Assembly (NCBI RefSeq): GCF_012641405.1
Contig: NZ_JABAII010000003.1
Location: 310,001 to 374,000 of the forward strand
Origin: Rhizobium sp. P40RR-XXII
GTDB taxonomy: Bacteria > Pseudomonadota > Alphaproteobacteria > Rhizobiales > Rhizobiaceae
Reading direction: 5' to 3'
DNA length: 64,000 nucleotides
Every line of letters begins with the position of its first letter. Position 1 is the stretch's first letter. A model generated the notes under the pieces. The model ran no database searches and was not told the DNA's origin. It saw only the letters and a program-made list of their open reading frames with translations. Made by a program: the position numbers and the translations under genes. Positions 52,554 to 61,200 of the stretch are shown piece by piece.

Positions 52554-52570
52554 TTGTAAGCCATTGTATC
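52554..52570 (+). repeat. TTGTAAG/TTGTATC tandem repeat upstream of ohr
   Basis: Two TTGTA words exactly 10 bp apart, about 140 bp before the OsmC-family gene. The second copy matches the TGTATC word repeated at 49180. A small hairpin (GGCC-TTTTA-GGCC) follows at 52572-52584 and may end the kinase transcript. Confidence 0.4.
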
Positions 52571-52711
52571 CGGCCTTTTAGGCCCTACGTTTTGTGACAC
52601 TTCCGGCGATTCCGGAAACATGCCGGATACGTCGATCCATCAAAAACAACTCCGTCAACAGACGTTGCCCCACGCCACAACAAACCGGGCGACGCAACAA
52701 AGGAGTGTTCC

Positions 52712-53128
52712 ATGACCAAGATCGACAAGGTGCTCTACACCGGCAGAACGCACACCATCGGCGGCCGCGATGGTTTCGCGCGCAGCGATGACCATCAGCT
52801 TGATGTCAAGCTTTCCCCTCCCGGCAGCGCGCATGCCGGCACCAATCCCGAGCAGCTCTTCGCAGCCGGCTGGTCGGCCTGCTTCATCGGCGCAATGGGC
52901 CTTGCTGCGGCCAAGCGCAAGATCAAGCTTCCGGCCGATCTCGCCGTCGATGCTGAAGTGGATCTCGGCACCACGGAAGGCGCCTACTTCCTGCAGGCTC
53001 GCCTGACCGTCAGCATACCCGGCATCGAGCCTGAGCTGGCACGCACGCTGGTCGAGGAAGCCCACCAGACCTGCCCCTATTCGAAGGCGACCCGCGGCAA
53101 CATCAATGTCGAACTGAAGCTCGCCTGA
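52712..53128 (+). CDS. ohr: Ohr/OsmC-family organic hydroperoxide reductase
   Basis: A 138-aa thiol peroxidase that reduces organic hydroperoxides, usually with a lipoyl protein as reductant. Both catalytic cysteines are present: C57 in W-S-A-C-F and C121 in Q-T-C-P-Y-S-K-A-T-R-G-N, the latter being the classic Ohr motif. The length is normal for the family. The ATG has AAAGGAG before it. No MarR-type OhrR gene is next to it; control by the adjacent two-component system is possible. Confidence 0.92.
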   Translation: MTKIDKVLYTGRTHTIGGRDGFARSDDHQLDVKLSPPGSAHAGTNPEQLFAAGWSACFIGAMGLAAAKRKIKLPADLAVDAEVDLGTTEGAYFLQARLTVSIPGIEPELARTLVEEAHQTCPYSKATRGNINVELKLA

Positions 53129-53245
53129 GAATCGCCCGCGCCTTGATATTGCGCGCCGTGCCTGAAGGTGCGGCGCGCCGAATCGTTAATTTTTATTGCA
53201 TCGGATATCAGCAAGGCAGCTTCAGCTTTGCGACTGGAGGATCAC

Positions 53246-53389
53246 ATGCGTCCCATCATTCTTCTCCTTGCAGGAGCTGCGATTTTCGCCGCTCCATGCG
53301 TCTACGACCCCAGTTCCAGCGAGCCTTCGGCGCTTGCGAGCATCGCCGTTTTGTGGGGCGGTTCGGGCTCGAATGGGAGCCCACGTTAA
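53246..53389 (+). CDS. Small ORF with signal peptide, 47 aa
   Basis: This short frame begins after a good GGAGG site (53236-53240). The N-terminus (M-R-P-I-I-L-L-L-A-G-A-A-I-F-A-A-P) looks like a signal peptide or a single membrane anchor. The rest is a short Ser/Gly-rich tail with W-G-G-S-G-S. I recognise no family. Its stop codon lies inside a CtrA-type box before minC. It could equally be a chance ORF in the minC leader. Confidence 0.4.
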   Translation: MRPIILLLAGAAIFAAPCVYDPSSSEPSALASIAVLWGGSGSNGSPR

Positions 53390-53401
53390 CCACTTGTTAA
53401 C
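53386..53401 (+). promoter_or_regulatory. CtrA-type box upstream of minC
   Basis: TTAA-CCACTTG-TTAAC is a perfect match to the alphaproteobacterial CtrA motif TTAA-N7-TTAAC. It lies 41-56 bp before the minC start codon, the usual position over a promoter. It would tie division-site placement to the cell-cycle regulator. Confidence 0.7.
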
Positions 53402-53441
53402 CATATCAACGGTACACAAGGTCAACGATTTATTCACATAG

Positions 53442-54173
53442 ATGACCAAAGTGCTAACAGACGCTCGTTCGATCCGTATCAAGGGCCGCTCCTTTCTTGC
53501 GGTCATGCTTTCGCCGGATCTTCCGCTGGATCAGTGGTTGATCAGGCTTGACGACCTTGCAGCCCGTTCGGCCGGCTTCTTTCTGGGGCGGCCGGTCGTG
53601 CTCGACATCACCGATCTGCCGATCGACAAGGCGCAGCTCAAGGAGCTGATAGCAGAGCTTTCGGCCCGCAATGTCAGCATCATGGGCATCGAGGGCGGTC
53701 GTCCGTCGATCGCCGGACCTGGCATGCCGCCGATCCTGAAGGGTGGGCGTCCGGCTGCCGATTTCGAAGTCTCCGAGGCCGAGCCGGTCGTGGAACGGCG
53801 CAACAGCGAGCCTAAGGCGCCGCCGCCGGAAATTAGGCCGGTCACGCAGTCGCTGATCATCCGCGAGCCGGTGCGTTCGGGCCAGTCGGTGATCTTTCCC
53901 GAGGGCGATGTCACCGTCATCGGTTCGGTGGCGTCGGGAGCTGAGGTCATCGCGGGCGGATCGGTCCACATCTATGGCGCCCTTCGCGGCCGCGCCATGG
54001 CGGGTTCGATCGGCAATGCCTCGGCGCGAATCTTTTGCCGCAAGCTCGAGGCCGAGCTTTTGGCGATCGATGGCATCTACAAGATGGCGGAAGACATATC
54101 ACCCGGCCTCAGGGGGCAGGCCGTTCAGCTTTGGCTGGATGGCGAAACGATCGTGGCCGAAAAACTAATCTGA
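53442..54173 (+). CDS. minC: MinC septum site-determining protein
   Basis: A 243-aa FtsZ inhibitor. The N-terminal domain (about 1-100) blocks FtsZ assembly and the C-terminal beta-helix domain (about 140-243) dimerises and binds MinD; G-S-V-H-I-Y-G-A-L-R-G-R-A near 176 is its hallmark. A Pro-rich linker (about 115-135) joins them. It is the first gene of minC-minD-minE, which prevents polar division. A CtrA box precedes it. There is no strong ribosome binding site before ATG 53442. Confidence 0.95.
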   Translation: MTKVLTDARSIRIKGRSFLAVMLSPDLPLDQWLIRLDDLAARSAGFFLGRPVVLDITDLPIDKAQLKELIAELSARNVSIMGIEGGRPSIAGPGMPPILKGGRPAADFEVSEAEPVVERRNSEPKAPPPEIRPVTQSLIIREPVRSGQSVIFPEGDVTVIGSVASGAEVIAGGSVHIYGALRGRAMAGSIGNASARIFCRKLEAELLAIDGIYKMAEDISPGLRGQAVQLWLDGETIVAEKLI

Positions 54174-54202
54174 GCCGAAGCCGGCCAAAACAGGAGAGCG
54201 AG

Positions 54203-55018
54203 ATGGGCAAGGTAATCGTCGTCACATCAGGCAAGGGCGGAGTTGGAAAGACAACTTCGACGGCTGCATTGGGGGCGGCTTTGGCACAGAGAGGCGAAAA
54301 GGTCGTCGTGGTCGATTTCGATGTCGGCCTGCGCAATCTCGATCTCGTCATGGGTGCGGAACGCCGCGTCGTCTACGACCTCGTCAACGTCATTCATGGC
54401 GATGCCAAGCTGCCGCAGGCCCTGATCCGCGACAAGCGGCTGGAGACGCTCTTCCTCCTGCCGGCTTCGCAGACCCGCGACAAGGATAATCTGACGCCCG
54501 AGGGTGTCGAGCGCGTCATCAACGAACTCAGGAACTATTTTGACTGGGTCATCTGCGACAGCCCAGCCGGGATCGAGCGCGGCGCAACTCTTGCCATGCG
54601 CCATGCCGACGTCGCCGTCGTCGTCACCAATCCGGAAGTTTCCTCGGTGCGCGATTCCGATCGCATCATCGGCCTGCTGGACTCCAAGACGCTAAAGGCG
54701 GAGCGCGGCGAGCGCATGGAAAAGCACCTGCTGCTGACCCGCTTCGACCCCGCCCGCGCCGAACGCGGTGACATGCTGAAGGTCGACGACGTGCTGGAGA
54801 TCCTCTCCATCCCGCTGCTCGGCATCATCCCGGAAAGCACGGACGTCCTGCGCGCTTCCAACCTCGGCTCGCCGGTCACGCTTGCCGATGCACGCTGCGC
54901 GCCGTCGCTTGCCTATTTCGACGCCGCGCGCCGTCTTGCCGGCGAGCAGGTGCCGATCACCATCCCTGGCGAAAAGCGGGGTATCTTCGGCAAAATCTTC
55001 GCAAGGAGGGCCGCATGA
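54203..55018 (+). CDS. minD: MinD septum site-determining ATPase
   Basis: A 271-aa ParA/MinD ATPase that recruits MinC to the membrane and oscillates with MinE. The deviant Walker [11 protein letters not shown] is at residues 9-18, and Walker B-type [10 protein letters not shown] is near 38. The C-terminal amphipathic membrane-targeting helix is visible ([11 protein letters not shown]). The start is ATG 54203 with CAGGAGAG before it; the frame is open upstream into minC but that is a shadow. It overlaps minE by 4 bp. Confidence 0.97.
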   Translation: MGKVIVVTSGKGGVGKTTSTAALGAALAQRGEKVVVVDFDVGLRNLDLVMGAERRVVYDLVNVIHGDAKLPQALIRDKRLETLFLLPASQTRDKDNLTPEGVERVINELRNYFDWVICDSPAGIERGATLAMRHADVAVVVTNPEVSSVRDSDRIIGLLDSKTLKAERGERMEKHLLLTRFDPARAERGDMLKVDDVLEILSIPLLGIIPESTDVLRASNLGSPVTLADARCAPSLAYFDAARRLAGEQVPITIPGEKRGIFGKIFARRAA

Positions 55019-55275
55019 GCATTTTCGGACTGTTCCGCAAGCAGAGATCTGCACCCATGGCGCGCGAGCGCCTGCAGATCCTCCTTGCCCATGAGCGCGC
55101 TTCCGTGGGCTCGGATCTCGTATCCGTGCTGCGGGAGGAAATCCTCGCCGTCATCGCCAAGCATGTGCAGGTCGATCGTGACAAGGTGCAGGTGAAGATG
55201 GATCGCGACAAGGACGTTTCCATGCTGGAGATCGATGTCGAGATCCCCCGTGATGCGGCCTTGAAGGCGGCCTGA
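55015..55275 (+). CDS. minE: MinE cell division topological specificity factor
   Basis: An 86-aa protein that stimulates MinD ATPase and confines MinCD to the poles. The N-terminal anti-MinCD part has [19 protein letters not shown] near 20-33, and the C-terminal dimerisation domain ends in L-E-I-D-V-E-I-P. Its ATG overlaps the minD stop (ATGA). It ends the min operon; a terminator-like hairpin lies 195 bp downstream. Confidence 0.96.
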   Translation: MSIFGLFRKQRSAPMARERLQILLAHERASVGSDLVSVLREEILAVIAKHVQVDRDKVQVKMDRDKDVSMLEIDVEIPRDAALKAA

Positions 55276-55510
55276 CGGAAGCATCGACGCCGCATATGTG
55301 TGCGAATGATGGCACATGGTTTTCCCTTGTGGCGGATCTTCGAAATATTTCGAAGTTCGCCCTTGCAAAGGGTGCGATTCGCGACTATTTGCACGCTATC
55401 ACCTGTATCGATGGCCTGCCGCTGACATTTCCGTGTCGAGACGGTGTTCGCTGTCCGGGTTAAAGAAGCAAGGGCGCTCCCCAGAAATGGGTAGAGCGCC
55501 CTTTGCTTTT
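55276..55510 (+). ncRNA. Structured intergenic region, possible small RNA
   Basis: No convincing gene starts here. The region carries a perfect 18-bp palindrome CTTCGAAATATTTCGAAG (55338-55355), a hairpin CCCTT-GCA-AAGGG (55360-55372) and a strong terminator (55470-55505). The spacing would suit an RNA of about 130-170 nt that begins between 55330 and 55370. It could also be just the 3' untranslated end of the min transcript. No known family is recognised. Confidence 0.4.
55470..55509 (+). terminator. Strong intrinsic terminator with GAAA tetraloop
   Basis: The outer 10-bp stem AAGGGCGCTC/GAGCGCCCTT encloses an inner CCCA-GAAA-TGGG helix capped by a GNRA tetraloop, with a two-base bulge (TA). 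It is followed by TGCTTTTG. It ends the min operon or a small RNA. Confidence 0.75.
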
Positions 55511-55588
55511 GTCGTGTTCGCGGCACGGCACTTTTCTTGGCCGATGCGATATGCCAGTTTGCGCCTATCATGCGGGGAGGCGGTTGGC

Positions 55589-56368
55589 TTGGGCGGATTG
55601 GACAATCAACGGAATGCCGTGTTCTCATGGCTGCTTGCCGGCATCTTCCTCGCTGTATGTGCCATCGGTGCCCAGGCGGCCGACAAGACGATTTATCTCA
55701 CATTCGACGACGGCCCCTTGCCGGGAACGAAGAACATTCTCGCCGTGCTGAGCGAAGAGAAGGTTCCGGCGGCCATGTTCATGGTCGGTCTGCATGTCGA
55801 AACCATTCCATCCGGGCGCGATCTGCTTGCCGAGGCCAAGGCCATGTCGCTCGTGACGGTCGGCAACCACAGCTACAGCCACGCCAACAATCGCTACAGG
55901 AAATATTACTCGGATACCCAGGCGGTGGTCGCGGATATGCGCCATGCCAATCAGGTCCTCGGCCTGACGCCGATCGTGAATGCGCGGCTGCCGGGCAGGG
56001 ACGTCTTTCGGCTCCCGACCGTATCGAGAGAGGATCTATCCATCAACGTCGCTCAGTGGGAGCGCGAATGGCTGGACTATGAACTCGTCGCCGAAGCCGG
56101 CTTTTATCTCTACGGCTGGGATTTCGAATGGGTCCACAGCGACGACGGCAAGCCGGTGCAATCGGTGGATCATCTCGTCAACGAGATCGATCACCTTTTC
56201 CAATACGGCCGCTTCACGCAGCGGGGAAAGATGATCCTGCTGATGCACGACGAAATGTTCCAGGATCAGTTCAATGGGCAGGATAATCTGAGAACGTTGA
56301 TCCACAAGCTTCGCGAACGCGGCTATGCCTTCGGCGATATCAGAAACTACGCGCCGCCGAATCCCTGA
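55589..56368 (+). CDS. Secreted polysaccharide deacetylase
   Basis: A 259-aa NodB-fold deacetylase with a signal peptide (to about residue 30, C-A-I-G-A-Q-A-A-D). Motif 1 is T-F-D-D-G-P near 38, with the base and metal Asp; motif 2 is H-S-Y-S-H near 88, with the two metal His. R-L-P-G-R near 133 and the L-M-H-D-E motif near 226 complete the active site. It removes N- or O-acetyl groups from a cell-surface glycan. I prefer TTG 55589, 8 bp after GGGGAGG, over ATG 55544 because it gives a compact signal peptide. Confidence 0.85.
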   Translation: MGGLDNQRNAVFSWLLAGIFLAVCAIGAQAADKTIYLTFDDGPLPGTKNILAVLSEEKVPAAMFMVGLHVETIPSGRDLLAEAKAMSLVTVGNHSYSHANNRYRKYYSDTQAVVADMRHANQVLGLTPIVNARLPGRDVFRLPTVSREDLSINVAQWEREWLDYELVAEAGFYLYGWDFEWVHSDDGKPVQSVDHLVNEIDHLFQYGRFTQRGKMILLMHDEMFQDQFNGQDNLRTLIHKLRERGYAFGDIRNYAPPNP

Positions 56369-56383
56369 ACCACCTGAATTTGC

Positions 56384-56992
56384 TCAGGCCTGTCTTGCCG
56401 CGGCTCCTGTCGCAACCGTCAGGATGAAGTCGTCGAGTTCCTGCTCTAGGCTCTCGACCGGCAGGCCGACGAAACGGCCTTCGAGGCTGATGCTGACGAC
56501 ACCGTGGACGGCGCCGAACAGCGTTCTGGCGCGGATGGCGCGCGCCGTCTCCGGCATGGTCGGCTGCAATTCCGCAAGCGGCTCGGCAATGACGCCCATC
56601 AGGAACATATGTTCTTCCAGATGCCATTCGGGGCTTGCCCGATCATCCGGCGGCCGGTGATCGAAGAGCGCCTTCCATAGATTGCGGTGGGCGACCGCGA
56701 ACCGCAGATAGCCGCGCGCCAGGTTTCGCAGCCGGTCCGTCGGCGTGTGATCCTTGACTTCGGCCAGGGTCAGGGACGCCTCGAGCGCCTTCAGCGTCGC
56801 GGAATTGACGTGGATCACCAGGTCGTCAAGGTCGGCAAAGACCGTATAGAGACCTCCAAGGGCGCAGCCGACATCCTGGGTGACGTCGCGTGCCCGCAGG
56901 TTGGAAAGGCCGCCGGCCGCGATGCGATTACGCGCCGCCTCGATCAGCCGCAGCTTCAGATCCTCGCGCTTTTCCAGGGTTTTTCTCGCCAT
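56384..56992 (-). CDS. TetR-family repressor of the pspA-like operon
   Basis: A 202-aa TetR regulator: HTH at about residues 14-55 (L-S-N-L-R-A-R-D-V...A-L-G-G-L-Y-T-V-F) and a WHG-like C-terminal ligand domain. It is divergent from the PspA-like gene. The interval carries three near-identical palindromes with the half-site TGAAC. The frame is open to 57103, but starts beyond 56992 would run through those sites, so ATG 56992 is preferred. The ligand may be a lipid or lipophilic molecule, given the membrane-related targets. Confidence 0.87.
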   Translation of the reverse strand: MARKTLEKREDLKLRLIEAARNRIAAGGLSNLRARDVTQDVGCALGGLYTVFADLDDLVIHVNSATLKALEASLTLAEVKDHTPTDRLRNLARGYLRFAVAHRNLWKALFDHRPPDDRASPEWHLEEHMFLMGVIAEPLAELQPTMPETARAIRARTLFGAVHGVVSISLEGRFVGLPVESLEQELDDFILTVATGAAARQA

Positions 56993-57014
56993 TATCAATT
57001 CCAATCCGATTTTC

Positions 57015-57086
57015 TGAACATTGTTCAAAATTATTCTTGAACGATGTTCATGATTCTGGCATACATCATTCCGTGAACATCGTTCA
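57015..57086. promoter_or_regulatory. Three TGAAC-type palindromes (TetR operators)
   Basis: The 13-bp words TGAACATTGTTCA (57015-57027), TGAACGATGTTCA (57038-57050) and TGAACATCGTTCA (57074-57086) share the arms TGAAC/GTTCA. The second and third are exact reverse complements. Centres lie 23 and 36 bp apart. They cover the divergent promoter region between the TetR-type gene and pspA. Confidence 0.8.
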
Positions 57087-57103
57087 TAAACAGGAGGCGA
57101 CAA

Positions 57104-57793
57104 ATGTTCAATTCAATTCTGACGCTTATTCGCGGTCGGGCCTACGATGCGGAACAGGCGTTCATCGATCGAAATGCCGTGCCTCTGTTGGCCCAGCAGA
57201 TCCGCGACGCAGCCGGTGCCATTCAGTCGGCGCGGCGGGCAGCGGCCATCGCCATCGCGCAGAATGAGCAGGAAAAGAACCGGTACGCAGCAATTGCCGG
57301 CCGCATTGCGGATCTGGAAACGCGCGCCGTTGCCGCCCTGCTAAAGGGCAGCGACGAACTTGCCAGGGAAGCGGCCGAGGCGATTGCCCAGCTCGAAGCC
57401 GAGCGCGATGCTTCCGAGAAGGCGCAGGCGCAATTCACCCAGACCATCGGCAGGCTCAAGGCAATTGTTCGCACATCGGAAGCGCGCCTGCAGGAATTGC
57501 AGCGTGGCGAGCGCCTGGCGCGTGCCACCGAGCAGACACAGAAGCTGAATGCCGTCTGCCACGACAATTCCGGTCCAGCGACGCTTGATGACGCCGAGGA
57601 AACGCTTGCCCGTCTCCAGGCCTACCAGAGCCGCTGCGAGATCGCAGCCTCGGCCATGAAGGAAATGAATGCGGCAAGCCGGCAGGCGCACATCATCGAA
57701 AAGCTTGCCAATGCGGGTTGCGGCGCACCGCTCGGCCCATCGGCCGACGACGTGCTCGCCCGCCTGCGTGAGCGCATGAATTCAGCAGCCTGA
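57104..57793 (+). CDS. pspA: PspA/IM30-family membrane stress protein
   Basis: A 229-aa, almost wholly helical coiled-coil protein of the PspA/Vipp1 (ESCRT-III-like) family. The N-terminal amphipathic helix (M-F-N-S-I-L-T-L-I-R-G-R) would bind stressed membrane. Long coiled-coil helices follow from about 25 to 190. Such proteins repair or stabilise the inner membrane. AGGAGG lies 6 bp before the ATG. Unlike the enterobacterial psp operon there is no PspF, PspB or PspC here; a TetR-type protein controls it and a YiaA-like protein follows. Confidence 0.82.
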   Translation: MFNSILTLIRGRAYDAEQAFIDRNAVPLLAQQIRDAAGAIQSARRAAAIAIAQNEQEKNRYAAIAGRIADLETRAVAALLKGSDELAREAAEAIAQLEAERDASEKAQAQFTQTIGRLKAIVRTSEARLQELQRGERLARATEQTQKLNAVCHDNSGPATLDDAEETLARLQAYQSRCEIAASAMKEMNAASRQAHIIEKLANAGCGAPLGPSADDVLARLRERMNSAA

Positions 57794-57830
57794 AACCGAA
57801 CACATCGAACATATTTGAGAGGATACGATC

Positions 57831-58112
57831 ATGAACGACAGCTTCCAGAAACATTCCCAGGCTTGGGTCAGCTTCTCCTACATCTCCTTCGCAGCCGCCG
57901 CCTTCATGCTGTTCGTCGGTCTCTACATGATGCCGATCGATCTTTGGGGTAAAGGTTATCTCGCCATGGGCATCCTGATGCTGGTGCAGACGGCGGTCAA
58001 CGTCACCAAGACGATCCGCGATAACAGCGAGGCTGACAAGCTGATCCGCAAGGTAGAGGATGCCCGCACGGAAAAGCTGCTCGTTAAGTTCAATCGTGAC
58101 GGTCAGGCCTAG
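57831..58112 (+). CDS. yiaA: YiaA/YiaB-family inner membrane protein
   Basis: A 93-aa protein with two hydrophobic helices (about 12-33 and 42-60), the YiaAB domain arrangement, followed by a charged C-terminal tail. The W-V-S-F-S-Y-I-S-F and G-L-Y-x-M-P segments are typical of the family. The function is unknown; membrane-stress association is inferred from its position 37 bp after pspA, under the same TetR operators. Confidence 0.85.
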   Translation: MNDSFQKHSQAWVSFSYISFAAAAFMLFVGLYMMPIDLWGKGYLAMGILMLVQTAVNVTKTIRDNSEADKLIRKVEDARTEKLLVKFNRDGQA

Positions 58113-58205
58113 TCTTTGTTAACGGTGCCGCAGAGTTGTATCCGCGCTCAATCTTTGCGTAACAACTCTGTGGCGTCCTGTTGTTGGCTGAATGAGGGAT
58201 ACGTC

Positions 58206-61200
58206 ATGCAAAAGCACCTGATGAGATCGAGGAAGTTCGCGCCGCTGTTCTGGACGCAGTTCCTCACCGCCTTTAACGATAATTTTCTCAAGCAGACTCT
58301 GGTCTTCGTCATCCTCGCGCAGATGGCGACAGAGGGTGCGGCGCTGGTGACGCTTGCCGGCGGCATCTTCATCGTGCCGTTTCTGCTCCTGTCGGCGATT
58401 GCCGGTGAGCTGGCGGACAAATACGACAAGGCCAAGATGGCGGAGCTTTTGAAGCGCTGCGAGCTTGGCGTGGCGGCGATCTCGGTCGTCGGCATCGCCT
58501 TTTCGTCCATCTGGATCCTGATGCTTGCCCTCTTCGGCTTCGGTGTGATTTCCTCGCTCTTCGGACCGATCAAATACGGCATCCTGCCCGATCACCTGCA
58601 AAGCCGGGATCTGCCCAAGGCGAATGCCTGGATCGAGGGCGGCACCTTCATCGCCATTCTCACCGGCACCATGATCGCAGCGGTCGCCTTCCGCGAGGGT
58701 GAGAATGTCTGGATCTTCGGCCCGATGATGATGGGGCTTTCCATCCTTTGCTGGTTCGCCGCGCGCATGATCCCGTCCACCGGTTCCAAGGCGCCGGATC
58801 TGGTCGTCGACACCAATGTCGTGCGTTCCAGCTACAGGCTGGTCAACGAACTTCGCGCCGATAGCCGCATCTGGCGAGCCTCGCTGATGAACTGCTGGTT
58901 CTGGTTCGTCGGCGCCTTCATCATGTCGATGCTGCCGGTCATGGTGACCGACATTCTCGGCGGTTCGGAAATCGTCGTTCCCGCCTATCTGGCGATCTTC
59001 GCCGTGTCCGTCGCCATCGGCTCGGCCATTGCCGGATGGATGGCCGCGGGCCGCATCGTGCTGCTTCCCGCACCGATCGGCATGCTGATCGTCGCGCTCT
59101 TCGGCCTCGATCTCGCCTGGAACCTGTGGGGTCTGCAGTCGACGTCGCATGCCGAAACCATTCTCGCCTTCTTCGCCGGGCCGAAGACCATTCGCGTCGC
59201 CATCGATCTCGCCGGCATGGCGATCGGCGGTGCCTTCCTGGCCGTCCCGACCTTCTCGGCGATGCAGAGCTGGGCGCATGAGGATCGTCGCGCCCGCGTC
59301 ATCGGCGCAGCCAACGTGCTGTCGGCCCTCTTCATTGCCGTCGGCCTGGCGCTCGTGGCCGTCCTGCAGGCCGTCGGCCTGTCGGTTCCGGTGGTCATTC
59401 TCAGCATCTCCGTGCTCAACGTCGCGATCGCCTGGCTCATGCTGAAGATGCTGCCGACCAATGCCTTCCGCGATCTCATCTCCATCATCTTCCGCGCCTT
59501 CATGCGGCTGGAAGTCGAGGGCCTTGAAAATATCCGCAAGGCCGGGCCTGCGCCGATCATCGCGCTCAACCATGTGAGCCTGCTCGACGGCGCCCTGGCA
59601 CTTGCCATCACCGAGGAAGAGCCCGTCTTTGCGATCGACTATGCCTTCGCCAAGAAATGGTGGGTGCGGCCGCTTCTCACGAAGTGCAAGTTCCTGCCGC
59701 TCGACCCCACGAAGCCGATGGCGACGCGCTCGCTGATCAAGGTGATCCAGGACGGCAGCCCCGTCGGCATCTTTCCCGAGGGTCGCCTGACCGTCACGGG
59801 CACGCTGATGAAGGTCTATGACGGGGCCGCCATGGTCGCCGACAAGACCGGCGCGATGATCGTGCCGGTTCGCATCGACGGTCTCGAAAAGAGTTACGCC
59901 TCCTATCTGACGTCGAGCCATGTTCGCCGCCGTCTCTTCCCCAAGGTCAAGGTGACAATCCTCGAGCCGGTCAAGCTCGACGTTCCTGCCGAACTCAAGG
60001 GCAGGAAGCGGCGCATCGCCGCCGGTGCCGCCCTCTATCAGATCATGTCGACGCTGATGTTCCGCACCGCCGACACCGACAACACCGTGCTTGGCCGCGT
60101 CATCGAAAGCGCCCACGAATATGGCGGCAAGAAGCTCGCCGTCGAGGATCCGATTGCCGGCAAGCTATCCTATGCCAAGCTCCTGACCGGTGCTGCGGTG
60201 CTGGGCGCGAAGTTCCGGAAGATGTTCCCGAACGAGAAGACGCTGGGCGTCATGCTGCCGAACGCCAACGGCACCGCCGCGACCGTGCTTGGCGTCATGT
60301 CGGCGGGCAAGGTTCCGGCCATGCTGAACTTCACGGCGGGTGCCGCCAATATCCTATCCGCCTGCCGGACGGCAGAGGTCGAGCATGTGCTCTGCTCGCG
60401 CGCCTTCATCACCCAGGCAAAGCTCGGCCCCGTGGTCGAGGAGCTGGAAAAGCACGTGACGTTCGTCTGGCTGGATGAGCTGCGCACGCAGGTCACCTTC
60501 CTCGACAAGATCGTCGGCCTTATCCGCAAGTACCGGCCGCTGGTGAAGCGCAGTGCCGACGATCCGGCCGTCATCCTCTTCACCTCCGGTTCCGAAGGTG
60601 CGCCGAAGGGCGTGGTGCTGAGCCACCGCAATATTCTATCGAACGCAGCCCAGGCCGCCTCGCGCATCGATTTCCACCCCGGCGACAAAGTGTTCAACAT
60701 CCTGCCGATGTTCCACTCTTTCGGCCTGACGGCGGGCACCATCCTGCCGCTGGTCTCGGGCGTGCCGGTGTTCTTCTATCCGTCGCCGCTGCACTATCGC
60801 ATCGTGCCGGAGCTGATCTACGTCTCGAATGCGACCATCGTCTTCGGCACGGATACGTTCCTGAACGGCTATGCGCGCAGCGCTCATCCCTATGACCTGA
60901 GATCGATCCGCTATATCTTCTCTGGCGCCGAGCCGGTGAAGGCATCGACCCGCGAGGCCTATATGGAGAAATTCGGCCTGCGCATCCTCGAAGGCTATGG
61001 CGTGACCGAGGCCGCTCCGGTGATCTCGCTGAATACGCCGATGTACAACCGCTCCGGAACGGTCGGCAAGATCATGCCAGGCATGGAATGGAAGCTTGAG
61101 CCGGTTCCCGGCATCGACGAGGGCGGCCGTCTGCTCATCCGCGGCGCCAACGTCATGGCCGGCTACCTGCGCGCCGATAATCCCGGCGTCCTCGAGCCGC

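Noticed and set aside
58119..60116. A 665-codon open frame antisense to the aas-type gene
   Set aside because: It is a shadow of high-GC coding sequence: very rich in Asp, Gly, His and Arg, with no recognisable domain, and fully inside a clear LplT-PlsC gene.
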